Assembly (NCBI GenBank): GCA_963662155.1 | Contig: OY759262.1 | Location: 58,071,333-58,135,332, forward strand | DNA from: Lamellibrachia columna | Taxonomy: Eukaryota > Annelida > Polychaeta > Sabellida > Siboglinidae | Direction: 5' to 3' | Length of the DNA stretch: 64,000 nt | Shown here: in pieces, positions 38,401-53,400 of the stretch | How the letters are laid out: each line of letters opens with the position of its first letter | Numbering within the stretch: the stretch's first letter is position 1 | The notes under the pieces: generated by a model | Seen by the model: only the letters and a program-made list of their open reading frames with translations | Told to the model about the DNA's origin: nothing | Database searches by the model: none | Program-made: the position numbers and the translations under genes

Positions 38401-41400
38401 ACTGTAATCGCTCATCAGTGTCATTCTTCAAACCCCAGCTGACTACTTCCTCTGTAACATCCAAACAGCCTTTTTGCCACCAAATTCCCACATGATCGCC
38501 ATCTAATTCAGGGACTACACTTTCCCTAGACGTAGATCTCATCCAAAGTAGAACATTGAAAAATGTTGCCACTACAAACTTCCTACATTACATAACACAG
38601 CGCTGTCTTGAATGCAGACGTTCACTTTGTTCTGTCGCCAGCCAGACAATACTCTTTGTCCGCTTCCTGGAATAATTGCCGCTCACAATTTGCAGCCTCC
38701 AGCCAAGCCAACACAGCTTAATCGCCACTTATATACAAACTATCATTAATCCAGTCTTGAGTATGTTAACGTGTATTATCTAGTTGTGGCACCATTGAGT
38801 GGTGGCACTATGGAGCCATGCTGTTTCACTCACACACACACACACACATGTGAAAGGTCTCCTGCACATCAAATGTACTGTGGCTTGGTTTCTATGACGA
38901 TGTGGTAACAAAGCAATCTGTCACAGGCTTCACTATGTCAACAATGATGACTTCATTGTACCACCCGGTGCTGTATTGATTCCAACACAATCCATCTACT
39001 ACTGTGTGCACCGGAGGGCTACGGAGGCAGGCACTGGCTGGCAATTAACAGAGTCAGTAACAAGGGGTTTGGGTTTAAGTAGTGTCGATGTCAGTCCTGA
39101 TGTCAGTCCTGATGGGGATTTATACAAAATCACAATATGAATATGAATACTTCTATTTCAGATAAAAACCCATATACATATAAATACGCATTAAAAATAT
39201 AGATACATTAAAAATATAGATTCATAAAAAGTAGACACATTAAAAACATAAATAAGCTAAAGTAAAAGTAAATAAAAAAAGTATCATAATATAAATAAGT
39301 AAAAAGTGTATATATAGTGAAATTCCTAATTTTTCCAACTATGGGGAGTTACATCTGACCTTTGGGAGGATTTGTTTAATAAAAATTAATATATAACCTT
39401 TGCAGTCTACAGGATTTAAATGAGAAACGGATTGATATGCAAGTGATTCATGACCAAGTATCTAAACTGACATTATTTTTAATAATGACTAAATAAGCAT
39501 TGTTGTTTAAAAAAATATAATTTAACAATATACGACAATAATCTAAATATACAACTATAAAAAAAACATATTGCAATCTTCATACCACACTCGAACAAAA
39601 ATAAAGGAATTTAAAGGAATGATTTTTTTTACAAAAATAAAGGAATATCTATTTTTAAAGGGATGTTGTGTCAAATACATGTCAAACATGACTACCAGGT
39701 ACTTTCTACCAAATTATTCCTAGAAATATGCTGACTCAACTGTTCACCTGGTCAAATTTAGGCATGTTCACACAAAATAAGAAATTAGCAATAGATCATT
39801 CAACCATGAGAAAATGTGTTTCATGATTAAGTACTTCTTAAGGAATTTCCTTTATATTAATTATGGTATGACCACATAGGACACGGTCAAAAGCTGTTAC
39901 ACTGAAGGCCAGAGGACCGTAAGGGTCTACTCCGGGGGGCCAGACACCTCCTGCTGCTCTTCAGACGAGAGAAGTTATAAAATGTAATTAACCAATTTTA
40001 TTGGTTTTATTTGCTAAGAAGTAACTGCAGTCCCCAGCAAGTTGTATAAACTTGGTACTTTACAAGGTGGATATTATTATTATTATTATATCGGAATTTA
40101 TATAGCGCCCGAATCCAATTAAGATAAAATGTTCTCAGGCGCTTTACATGAAATTACATAAATTAAATAAAACCATAAAATGTAGATTAATTTAAAAGTG
40201 TAAAGGATAGTGTAAAGGAACTGATTTAAATATAACAAATAAATAAACACAGATATTACACTTATAGTACACACACGAAAAAAACATTACGGATAAGTCA
40301 TAAATCTTAGGTGGTGATTTATTAGAAATATAAGACGGCACATTAAAAGGAATGTGCAATGATTAACACTGCGTAACTGATACGGAGTGTGGTATTTAGA
40401 AATTGTATAAAATGAGAATCTTGCAGAGCAATAAATCACCCAGTGAAAAACATTATATTTCAACTTCAAGGTGAAGATTTATAATTGGTCTGTCTTTAGT
40501 TGCGGTAAAGTGGTCTCTATGTGTGTAAAAATTATTGGTCATCTCAGTAATACAGTCACCTCACCATTATGGTCACCTCACCATTATGGTCACCCCAGTA
40601 ATACAGCCACCTCACCATTATGGTCACCCCAGTAATACAGCCACCTCACCATTATGGTCACCTCAGTCATACATCCACCTCACCATTATGGTTACCTCAG
40701 TAATACAGCCACCTCACCATTATGGTCAACTCAGTAATACAGCCACCTCACCATTATGGTCACCTCAGTCGTACAGCCACCTCACCATTATGGTCACCTC
40801 AGTCATACAGCCACCTCACTATGATGGTCACCTCAGTAATACAGCCACGTCACCATTATGGTCAACCTGGGACAACCCAAATTATTTCGACAACAGCAAA
40901 GTATCAGACATTAGTCCCGCTAATACGGTCACCTTGCTCATCCGGTCACTTAGGCCCAGTCCTGAGAATGACTTTAATAGTGAGGTCTCAATGGGTTGAA
41001 CTGCATTTTAATTCATTGTCAAATTGTGTATTTTTTTAAATATTAAGAGGTGAAAGATCACAACAGTAACACGCTTTGTAAACATAAATTTTTAACCAAT
41101 CGAGATTCAATAAATACTAAAAAATTCAATATTGCATTGTCCTGTAAAACAGTCATTCATTTAACTGAACTAAATCACTGTACATCCCTTTAACATCAGC
41201 CTCCACAATTCAAATTTTCACATGCCCCGTCTTAGAATTATTTTGCCGAAAAAAACTAGTATCCACAATGGCATGCTAGCTCATTTCTAGACATGTCTTA
41301 TTTACTTTTGGTGAAGTCGTCAGATAAACTATGAAATTATTTTTTATCATATGTGGTAAAAATGAGAATCATTGTACAGTTGAGCCTCATTATGACGTGG

Positions 41401-44400
41401 TGGTCGGGGTCCACGATTTCGAACCGCGCTGTATGCAGAGGCGAGTTAGGTGTTCCTATATCTGCCACCAGGGAGCTACTAAACAACGGCGATCGCCGTC
41501 CGCTGCACAAAGTCCAAGAACGCTGTGTGCATCACTGTCTTATACGTCAATACGCAGTGTATAGAGGTTATTAAACGAGTAAACTAGCATCAACGTGTAT
41601 TATTTTTAAAGGTCACACCCTGTTGAATCTTGAACTGAATAAAATATGATGATGTACACGTACTGGGCCAATAGGCCTACGAATCGAAAATAATAACCTG
41701 GATCTGAGCAGCCGAAAACATATATGATTTTACACATGTAGTATGTAAGCTGATTAAACATAGAAAACGACAATAGGTGGAATTAATAATTGTTTCACTT
41801 AATTTCTTTGAACCGATCTCAACTGAAGCATAAATTTATGACACACCACTTAACATAGATTTATTATTTCATATACGGACGACAAATTCGTATTGGTATG
41901 TTAGATTTACGATTAGCATGCCATTTCACCCCAGCGTTATATCGGTGTTACATACTAAATTGCATTTAAGACTGATTATCTGATTCTTATGCGAGGCATA
42001 TTTGTGAATCTCGATTGCAATTTACAAACCGCCGAAGCAAAGCCAGCGACAGGATTGATGTCGGTGGCAGAGCAAAACAAACAACATGTTGACACTCGTT
42101 CATTGACATTGTTCACCTAATGTTTCTTGAGAATTGTCAAAGCAATTATAAGTAGGTTTAAGCAGGCCCATTTGGCATTTCCCCCGGCGGCAGAACATCA
42201 GGGTCCACAACTGATATATGTGAATCCGCGTAATAACGGGGTGCGCAATAACGAGGCGCGACTGTACACACTTTTGACAAGTTACCCACTCTAATGATCA
42301 AAGTTAATACTTTCGATGATTTCAACCAAAATACACACTTTTTTATTAAACAGACTGCACATAATACTTAAACTATTCACACGCTACTGCTTACAGTATC
42401 AACGAACCTGATTCACGGTTGGGCTAAATGAATTTCAGATGCACCCTAACAGATTCTTGCACACTTGGTTCATTGCTTAGATGCCATTGAAGGAAGGGTA
42501 TTTACCTCTTGAGTGACCCCCCGGGGCTGCTAGTACTGCTACTCTGAGGGGACACAGCATCCTGACGTCTGTTCTTATGGACGGAGAACGCGAGTTGGCG
42601 ACGCCGTCCCATTGGCGACACGGCTTCCGAGTGATACCTGCTCACAGGTGTCTCATCTGAAATAGTTTCCAATGCAACTTTAATAAAAGTAGTCAACAAA
42701 CATTATTTTTTAAATGTGCTATTCAAGCAAGTATCCACCACAGACTTATTGGACGTGATACAAATCCTCTGATATTCCCCTTCTTTCTATGACATAATTT
42801 CTGGAAACTTGATTTTAAGTACATTGCGCTCTGTAAGAATTATATACTATTATTACACAGAGACGAATGTTACATGGATGTTAATGATATGTCTATTACG
42901 TGATCCCGTGAACGACGGACCCCAATAAACTTTGTCTACAGATGCTGTTCGTTCGCGAATGTACAGAAGAATACGGTTGATATTCATAAACAGAAAACAG
43001 TCAATTTTAACATATATTATTCACTCAACATCTCCAGGACACAACATGGAACAGACAGAGAATCACACATGTAGGGAAACACCAAAGATCTCAGACACAA
43101 ACAGACGGAGGTGAGTCCAATTCGCAGGTCATTGCTCCATAAGTAAAGACATGTTGGGAGAGCTGGTTACTTGGCAACATGAACAAGAAGACCAGAGAGA
43201 GACCGTGCCTAACTTATCCTAAACAACTTGCATTTGAATGAGTAATATTTTTACTTATTTCACAGTCAGTTTGCCTTTTTCTTTCCATGAAGTTTCGACT
43301 GCTATCAACAATCTTCTTCTGACGACTACTGCTACGTAGCGACACGGTAGTCATTCTACGCAGGTCTATCACTCTGGAATGTGCCCTCCGCAGCCGTGCC
43401 TTATTCTATTGCTTCAGGTGTAGGGTCTGCTAGCCAATGCTTTCTCAGCATATTTTTTGTGTTCTTTGATGCGGGTTCCTAGGGTACATTTCGTTTCTCC
43501 GATGTATGTGGCATTACAGTTCTTACACATTATGGAATACTTTTGGTCTTACTAGAGAGCTCTTGATGGTGTTGTGAGGCTTCATTGCTTATATTTCTTC
43601 ATGATCCATGATGTGGTTTCGGATAACCCTTGGACATATGGAAGTACTACAATACCTCTGCTCTTGTCTTTTTCCACTGTCTTTTTCATGATGTTATCTT
43701 CCTTCTTTGTTTTCATCTTTCTCTGTACTGTTGATACGGTCCATTGTGGATACCCGCATCTCGTTAGAGCTTCCTCAATGTGTTCTCTTTCTTTCCGTTT
43801 ATCTTCCTCCTCTGTTGCAAGTGTTTCGCATCTGTCTAGTAACGGATGGATCACTCCCATCTTCTGGTGTAATGGATGGTATGAAGAAAAGTTTAGGTAT
43901 TGGTCTGTATGGGTATTGGTCTGTGTGGGTATTGGTCTGTATGGGTATTGGTCTGTGTGGGTATTGGTCTGTATGGGTATTGGTCTGTGTGGGTAATGGT
44001 CTGTATGGGTATTGGTCTGTGTGGGTATTGGTCTGTGTGGGTATTCTTCTGGAAGATTAGTAGTTCCACCTCTACCGATTCCTTCCTCATTAGTAAAGTG
44101 TCCAAAATGGTATCGTTCCTTCTGCTTCTTCTTTATGTGTAAATTTGATGCTCTTTGTCTTGTCCATTCTGTTTAGATGGTCGGTCAGGTGTTGTGGCAT
44201 CCCTGTCTTTATCATTTCTAGTATGTCATCTACATAACATTTCCACATTTTCGGTTGGCAGTTGATCGGGGCTGTGGCAATGGCCTCTTGTTCAAGAAGA
44301 GGTTGGCGACGATAGGGGACGCTGGGCTACCCATGGTTATGCCAAATTTCTGTTTGTATACCGTATTTCTGAATGTGAAGTAGCTTGTGTTCAGAACAAA

Positions 44401-47400
44401 GTCCAATAGTGCCATGATGTCTTCTATTTCCAGTTTCGTCCTGTCTGTTAAGGTGGTGTCTTTCTGTAGTCTGGTCTTAACTATCTCCATAGTCGTAGGT
44501 ATAGGCATGTTAGTGAAGAGAGACAACATCATGCGATATGAAAATTTCATCTTTGTCTATGGTAATTGATTTCAGTTCATCTGCCAGGTGTCTTGAGTTT
44601 TTGACATGGTATCACACCAGAGTTATTTATCTGCGTAGAATGACCATCGTGTCGCCATAGTAGCGGTAGTGAAATAAGTAAAAATATTACTCATTTGAAC
44701 CATGCAGTGTGATGAACATCTTCACTCAAACTTGCGTTTGAATTCGGAATAACAATTCCTGAACTTGAAAGGGCTGTGCAGGACAAACAATGAAGACGTG
44801 GGATGAACAACTATGATCTATCATTGGACCCATCTTCCGGACAACTAGATGATCAATCATGGCTCATTAAAATGCATTTGGGCAATCACGATGTTTGAGT
44901 AGATAATACAGTTAATACTATATAATGATTTCATGATAAAAACTGTTCACACCTTTAACTTTACACCTTTCCCATACAGCTATCACCCCGCAGTTTCACC
45001 CCTTACAAAACAAAACTTACCCCGTTGGTCAGTTGTCCCACGACCTTGTCTCTTGGAACTATTGCCTTTCGCTGACCACTCCCCAAATGGCCCAAGGTTG
45101 GTCAAGCTGGCTGGCAATGGCTCCTGCCTGGTTGGTCGAGTCTCCGTGTCCGAGTGGTACAAGCTGTATGAGGGCGGACTGGCTAGAGAGCTGTTACTGA
45201 CCGTCTTACGGGTCATCGGGGTGAACGGGTGCTGGAAGAGGTAGCGGTTACCATGGTAATTGAAGCGGTCAGGGATCGGGGGGTTGGCGGGCATGTGGTC
45301 AGGGTGTGGGGGGTTGGCGGGCGTGTGGTCATACCAGTGGTTGGCCTCACCCCCTGGAGACTGCGAACCATGTGACAACTGCAAGAAATGAGACACATCG
45401 TCATGGACATGTCACCTGCCTGGCCAACAAGTCCTCACCTTTGGAGGTGCAATGCAAAGTTTTTCACGGGACGATTTTATTGGTCTATAAAATTCTCGTT
45501 TTATACAATTTCTGATGGTAAATAGACAACATTAATAAAGATTTAATCATGATCAACCCATTGATAATTGGGCATTTTAATTATACAAAACCCTGAATTA
45601 GCCCTCTATGAGTCAACCAATGATAATCATTGTAGGTTCCCTTTAATACCTGCTCACGTCCCCATCATATCAGCTTCATGCAAGAGGCGTCACAGCAAAA
45701 ATTATGACATTATCTGAAAAGTCATGACCAATGTGATGCTAAACCTAAGTCTCACCTGTGACTCCTTGCTGTAGGCAGGGTAGATAGTGACCCGTCCACT
45801 CCAATTTGGATTGACCGCAGCTGTCCAACAAAACAAAGCAACAGTAAGTATACAATACAATACAAACACATCTATCGTGCCAAAATCCTCGGAAAACCGA
45901 ATTCAGAGGCAAAGGGTTAGGAATCTGAACACTGGGACACAGTGTTAAAGTTGCCAACAGATGGATGGATGGATGGATGGATGGATGGATGGATGGATGG
46001 ATGGATGGAGGGATACACCATGGAGCTAAGTAGGGAAACATGGCTAAAAAGGTAAGTCTTCAGATGAAATTGTTACTGTTTCCTGTTGACCTAACACTAC
46101 CAGGGATTGAACTCCAAAGAGTTGGTGCAGCAACTGAGAAAGACCTAGTTCCTAATAACAGAAACAGAACTATTTGCTTGTAAACTTAACTATAATGGTT
46201 GTCAGACATTTTACTTAAAAAGCTAAAAATTGTTGAATTATCCATTAATGATAAAAATGGTATTTGATGTGTGTGGGCGTGCATGTAATGCTGGATGTAA
46301 GGACACCATGATCTCTCGGAAGGATCCACAGAAGCACATGCACCGCCTACCTTCGTAGTCCTTCATGCCAACTCTAGCAGACGGCTGCTTCTCCTCCACC
46401 GACACGTAACCATCTGACTTGTGTCCTTCTGAACTGAGATGTTCTGACCCTTGACCTGATGACCTTGACACGATGCTCTCCTGTGACGACTGGACAGCGT
46501 GGGACGGCAGTGGCAGTTGACCAAAGTGAGCCTCGAGGTTGACCGCCAGTCCCTTGAGGTCGGTGTGATGCCGCGCTGGATGGTACCGGCTCAGGCTGGT
46601 TTGTTGGAGTTCCCCTCTGAAGGATGATCAACAAATTATTATTATTATTTACTAAAGTTTGTAAAGCGCCATATATCAGGAACCAGCCTGTTCCTAGGCA
46701 CAGACAGTCAGTGCTAAAACATATACCCAATCACAAGAATCATACCTATATATAGCTATAAAATATATATGTTAAATTAAATAAATAGAGTATAAAATTA
46801 AGATTAAAAAATAAATAAATAAAATACATGTTCATAAAAAGTGTCTTCATTCACACTTGGTGTATTTCTCAGTGGCAGTAGTCAAGCTTTAAAAGAAGTT
46901 TTTAGAAGATTCTGGAACATAGTCAGTGTGTATGTCTTACATGTATGTCTTACATGTTCTGGCAACGAGTTCCAAATAACACATCCTGTAAAAATAAAAA
47001 ATTCTGTCAATAAAAAAAATCCGCCAATACCGTTATCACAATTGTGTCCTGTAAACATTGTAATGAAAACAAATTAAATGTGGCGCATTTTGCAGATAAA
47101 CATTTCTTATCAACAACGTAAGATGATATACAGTAGTGAATGGAGCAAGAAGTTGACGTGAAAGCGCTGGAGGCTGCAACAGCTGCTACAGTTGCCATTG
47201 AAGCAGAGTTGTCACCCAGTTTTTGCATGACACCAACAGGAACCTCACAAACTGAATCTAAATATCTATTCACTACGGTCAGATGAAGCTTGTTAATCAA
47301 AATGTTACTTGTTTCTTATCATTTCAGTCACATAATGCTCATTATAAAAATGGTCACTTGTTTCTTATAGCCATAAGAAGCTTGTTATTTAAACAGTTAC

Positions 47401-50400
47401 TTGTTTCTTATAGCCATAAGAAGCTTGTTATTTAAACAGTTACTTGTTTCTTATAGCCATAAGAAGCCTGTTATTCAAACAGTTACTTGTTTCTTATAGC
47501 CATACAAAGCTTGTTATTCAAATGGTTACTTGTTTCTTACAGCCATAAGAAGCTTGTTATTCAAACGGTCACTTGTTTCTTATAGCCATAAGAAGCTTGT
47601 TATTGAAACGGTCACTTGTTTTTTATAGCTATAAGAAGTTTGTTATTCAAATGGTCACTTGTTTCTTATAGTCACAAGAAGCTCATCATTCAAACGATCA
47701 ATTGTTTCTTAGTCACAAGAAGCTTGTCATTCAAACAGTCACTTTTTTATAGCCATAAAAAGCTTGTTATTCGAAAGGTTACTTGTTTCTTATAGCCATA
47801 AAAAGCTTGTTATTCAAACAGTCACTTGTTTCTTATAGTCACAAGAAGCTTGTTATTCAAATGATCACTTGTTTCTTATAGTCATGAGAAGCTTGTTATT
47901 CAAACGGTCACTTGTTTCTTATAGTCACGAGAAGCTTGTTATTCAAACAGTCACTTGTTTCTTATAACTACAGTCAGATGATGTTTATTATTCAAACCGT
48001 CCCCCATTTATAATAACCTACAACCAGTTTGTTTTCATATAACTAATCAAACAAAGTGACGCAACAGTTCTGGGAAACAAGAAAATCATGTGACACTTAC
48101 CAAAGGGACAGAGAAACATAAGTACAAAATAATCTACATACATGAGACCTGAGTCATGCCAATGACATAACCTGTTTACCTATTGGCAGTGTTGAGAACT
48201 GTCACATGACTGCGGGCCGCCCTCGGTGGCAGTGGGGAGGGCGGCTCATCCTCGTGTGGTGAGAAAGGGTCTGTGGCAGCTGAGGATGCACTGCGAGAGG
48301 TGAAGGCCGAATAGTTTGGCCACTGGTCCTCAAAGCCTCTACAGAAAGGCGCAGTTAGTGGAAGCAAAAGCAAAAGCGACATGTTTTAAGGCTGTTATAT
48401 GTTTCACTGGAATACTCTCAAGTGGCATAGTACCAATTTAATCACTATGTGGCACCACATATTTAACATTTGAACTTTGATACCAAAATACATTAATTGG
48501 CCAAGAGTAAAAGCACCAAAGCAACCAAGATGTAAAGCAGTGCTGACACAGTGCTGACACAGCGATGATGCACAGCAGCATTGTTTATATAAATATATAT
48601 ATATATATATACACACACAGTATAATTATATTCAACCTATTAAGCGCACATGCCCTAATAAATGTACACCTCATTTTTATTAGTTTTTTCTTTGCAATCT
48701 TCAATATCCATATTGTAATTTCTTCTACACCAATGGTGCTGTCATGGCTCTATGATGACAGAAGACTGAAAGTTCCACCTATATCAGCAAACTTTGCAGT
48801 GATCTGGTATCCTTTTGGCCAGGCACTCCTGCATGTGACCAATTATATGTCTGTTTTTCTTAGAATGAATGTCACAGTGACTGTTTGGCTACTTCACTAC
48901 GGCTAACTTGTCTCCAATGTATGACTTATAAGTAGTTAACAAAACATATGGTAACCACAAATAGTTGACCGAAATGTGTGTGTCTCCAATTTGGAACCTA
49001 GGGCTTTTAGCAACTATTGTTAATGAGAAAATGGTGGTGCCATCTGCTGTGGGACAGTTGAAAAAGAGGAGTCACCTGGTGTACGCTTATTAGAACATAT
49101 TATTTTTACCTTTTACCGAGTCTAAGCAAATTCCAAACATACTGTATGCTAAATAAGTCGAATATCGTATGTATACATATATATATATATATATATATAT
49201 ATTGCAACAGTATAGCACTAAGACTGTCATAGAGTGAGCCACAGGCCACTGTATAGCCCATCCTTACCTGCGCGGTGTGCCGTCTTCAAACGGAGGAATT
49301 ACGACGACTGTCACAGGCACTGACGTCCGCAGCAGGTCAATCATCTGGTCATGTGATAGTGTTGCTGTAGCAACCTTACAGATCTCGACCAATCGGCTGC
49401 CTTGTTGCAGGCCTGCCTTCCAGGCGAAGCCATATGGCTCAACATCAGAGACAATGCCGTCGTAGTGGATGTGGAAGCCCAGCTGTCCCACATCATTCCG
49501 ACGCAGCGTCATCTCCGTTGTCTGAAAGCGACACACAATGTGCATGACACCGACACTATTATCAAATGTCTTAATCAACGCATTAGTCAATACTGTGAGT
49601 GTATATTTTCCTGAGTACACATGACAATAGTATCTCATGGATCTCAATGCCACACAATTTTTTACCAATTTAATCAGCAGAAATTGAAAAGTCAAGTACT
49701 GTGTATCGTGTTGTGACAGCAGATTAAGAAATGTAACAATCTGGGATAGTACAGGAGAGTTCATAATCACTAGTGCTGGTGGCAGGACATTTGTCGCTGG
49801 TCTCATTTTAGAATAATTTTATGACAAGTCAAATTGATCTAGTATCAAGTTATCCAGTCAAAGTAAAATCTTTCGACGATTTTAACAATAGTATGCCCTT
49901 TTAATCGACTGCACATATTACTATTCTATTCATGCACTGCAAATCTGTGCATCATTAAACCTAGTACGAGATGGACTAATTGAATTGAGGAGGGAGTTTT
50001 TAACATGGTCACACCATCACAAGACCATCTTGGCAGCACAACACACCTCACAGCCATCTGTGACTGTCGTCAGTCGCCTGACAATCTCCTGGATCTCGTC
50101 AATGTCAGACTGGTACGTTCTCACTACAATACACTCTCCCTGGTCATAGTACAGGCGCAGGCTGCAAGAAATGGTCACAGTATCGAGGTTATGACAGTAA
50201 CGGATGCACGCATATTATATCCCTGATTGATTTGTTATAGTCGATTTAAAATCTCACATCCATTCTAACAACTAGGTGTCTGTTTCTGAAAAGCTCAACC
50301 TGCGTAAGCGCGCTTTCTCAGTAGTTGCACACAACATCTGGAACAAACTCCCCGTCACTTTAAAATCATCTAAAACTTTTTTAAATTGCCTTTCCACCCC

Positions 50401-53400
50401 AAGTCCTCGGCAGCCCCTCGCTCTGATGGAGGCTTGTGTGTCCCTGTTCAAGATATCATACTTAATGATTCTGGTTTGCTGTGCCTTTGTGCTCGGAATA
50501 AGGCACTACAGAACTTTTATTATTATTATGTAATTATAATTTGTTTATGTAACTTCATTTCTCGGAAACCAACCTGATTGCGTACCATTTTATCCAAGTT
50601 GATATATGTCAGGATAACTTATATATTCTGTACCATTCCAGAGAATATCTAATTAATATTTGACTATTTACTTTCATGAAACCAAGTTGAGTTGTGTGCT
50701 TATGCTGAAACATACATTAACCACAAAACACATTCTAATTCAAAACAATAATACAATACATTTTTTATTAACAACTGAAAATTCAGGGGGTTCAAATGTG
50801 TGTTCAAATTCATAAAAGAAACTCGGACACAGCAACCAAAGCGTGCAGTGCCACCTGTTGTTCTGTGCCGTCCAGCCAATCACAGACTTGCAGCTTGTGG
50901 CGAAGATGACTTCTTTGGTGCTGTCGTCAAACACTACAGTCATCTCTGCACCGATTGCCAGGAAGCATTTCATGGTGCAGGAACGGCCAAAGTCATCCAC
51001 CTTTAAACAAGAATAAGGCAACTGAAGAATAAACAACATCCCCCGTGTTGCAACAATAAACAATGTCCCCCGTGTTGCAACAATAAACAATGTCCCCCGT
51101 GTTGCAACAATAAACAATGTCCCCGTGTTGCAACACTAAACAATGTCCCCCGGGATGCAACACTAAACAACATCCCCTGGGATGCAACACTAAACATCAT
51201 CCCCTGGGATGCAACACTAAACTATGTCCCCCAGGATGCAACACTAAACAACGTCCCCTGTGATGCAACACTAAACAACGTTCCCCAGGATGCAACACTG
51301 AATAACATCCCCCAGGATGCAACACTAAACAACGTCCTCCAGGATGCAACACTAAACAACGTCCCCCAGGATGCAACACTAAACAACGTTGTTGCAACAC
51401 TAAATGTCCCCCGTGTTGCAACACTAAACAACAAAATCTCAATTCTTCTAACCACATCAACACTTAGTGTGCTGCATTAGTTAACTTCTGTAACAGATCT
51501 CTTGCTAGATATATCATCTATATGTCTGCCTGCATTTATTTGACTTCTACAATGAAAACACTTTACAAAACTTTGGCAGGATAATGATAATACATAATAA
51601 TACATAATAATACATTTATTTTATATAGTGCAGTTTCCTTGAAAGATAAATGTGCTTTACAAAAAAAAACACTTAAAATATATAAAGGTACATATAGAAA
51701 ATATATAGAAAACTGTTAAAACTAATAAAAAAAAATTTACGATCAATTATTAACCCATTAAACCGCACAACGGCCACAGCCGGCTGCTGTGTGCAGTCCT
51801 GGAACGGCCGCCGCCAGCCGCATACAGGACCCTCTATTCAAAAAAATCCTGGCGAATAACTACTGAACTAAACACTACCAAATTTTGCCACACCCTAGCT
51901 GATACATTTTGCAACAACAACAGCTCATGACGTGCATGTGTTGCCCTTTCGGAAATCTTGATTTTCATCGGTTTCGTTCACGCTATCTCGAAAATATTTA
52001 TTTCTATATTTGTCATGATAAAATATGGTGTAACCTGAAAAATAACCGTCAGAAATTTGATAATGTTTTCAGTGGTGCAAAGCTAACACATATAGCTACG
52101 TTTTCTTCACTGGGTTGCATAGGGTTATAGCATGGGATCATTGTCAAATGTCAGTCACAACTTTCAAAGTTTTAACAAATTTACTATTTTGTCTTTGCAA
52201 ATTGCGATCAAATGTCAACATTTTATTAATATATCCTATGTCTATGTATACATGCATGTGGAGAAATTACTACTCTTCAAAATAAACACAACTTGTAATT
52301 GTCAATATTGAATAGTTTTTTCTACAGATTTTTGAACACAAGGAGGTAAAATCGCAAAAAATTTGCCAGAAATCCTGGGAACAGCGGAGCATGTTTTAAT
52401 AAAATCCTGGGGCCTAATGGGTTAATTGAACAGCATATCTAACTCAAAATTAGAAGTACAACCAAACTTAATATAGCTAAATACAATTATTTAATATAAA
52501 ATGTTATCAATAAGTTAAACTAAAAGAAACTTTGGCAAGAATCAAATTATTATATAAATCTTATAGCAAAATTCATTAAAACAATTACAATTACCCCTTT
52601 GATGGAACAGGAATATTTTAGGTCTTTCCTGAAAGACACCACCAAAGAGAAACACTAACCTGCACATTCCAGACAAGTCCGCCCCTGGCATGCACGTCGG
52701 GAATACTACGAGTTCTCGTCTTCTCCTTCTTGCGGCCACTTCCCAGGGAGAACTTGCCTGAAACCACGGCAACGCTCATCATAATCACATAAAACACACA
52801 GGCAGGAAGACTGAAACAAGCGACTATCCTTGGCACAACTGCATAAATACTAAATAAAGTTCCCTGCTCAATTCAGTTGTATCTCTTGTCTTGTTTCAGA
52901 CTCATTTCGTGAAATATCGAACCTATCCTATGAACCTATGACATGCTAGCTCTAGTACCCACTATGACAGGCTAGCTCTAGTACCCACTATGACATGCTA
53001 GCTCTAGTACCCACTATAACAGGCTAGCTCTAGTACCCACTATGACATGCTAGCTCTAGTACCCACTATAACAGGCTAGCTCTAGTACCCACTATGACAT
53101 GCTAGCTCTAGTACCCACTATAACAGGCTAGCTCTAGTACCCACTATGAAAGGCTAGCTCTAGTACCCACTATGACAGGCTAGCTCATTTGTACAAATGC
53201 GTTATTTAGTTTTGGTGAAATCATCAGATAAATAAACCATTAAATTAGACCGGATCCAGTCAAAACATGGAGCAAAAGTAGTCCAGCTCTATACACTGTG
53301 ACTGACATAATGCTATCCACACTTTCGCAAGTTACCCCACCCGTCTAACAAACCAAATCAATTCTTTTGATGATTCTACCAAAAGTATACACTCGTTTAT

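Noticed and set aside
41377..42264. tRNA-like sequence near GATTTCGAACCGC
   Set aside because: No cloverleaf could be drawn around it. It lies inside the DNA element.
43237..44760. Hammerhead ribozyme in the Penelope-like flanks
   Set aside because: Such ribozymes are known in this class, but I found no CTGATGA plus GAAA core in a suitable arrangement.
46374..46730. Alternative 118-codon frame over SIPA1L exon 14
   Set aside because: Its frame does not fit the phases of exons 13 and 15, whereas [11 protein letters not shown]... does.
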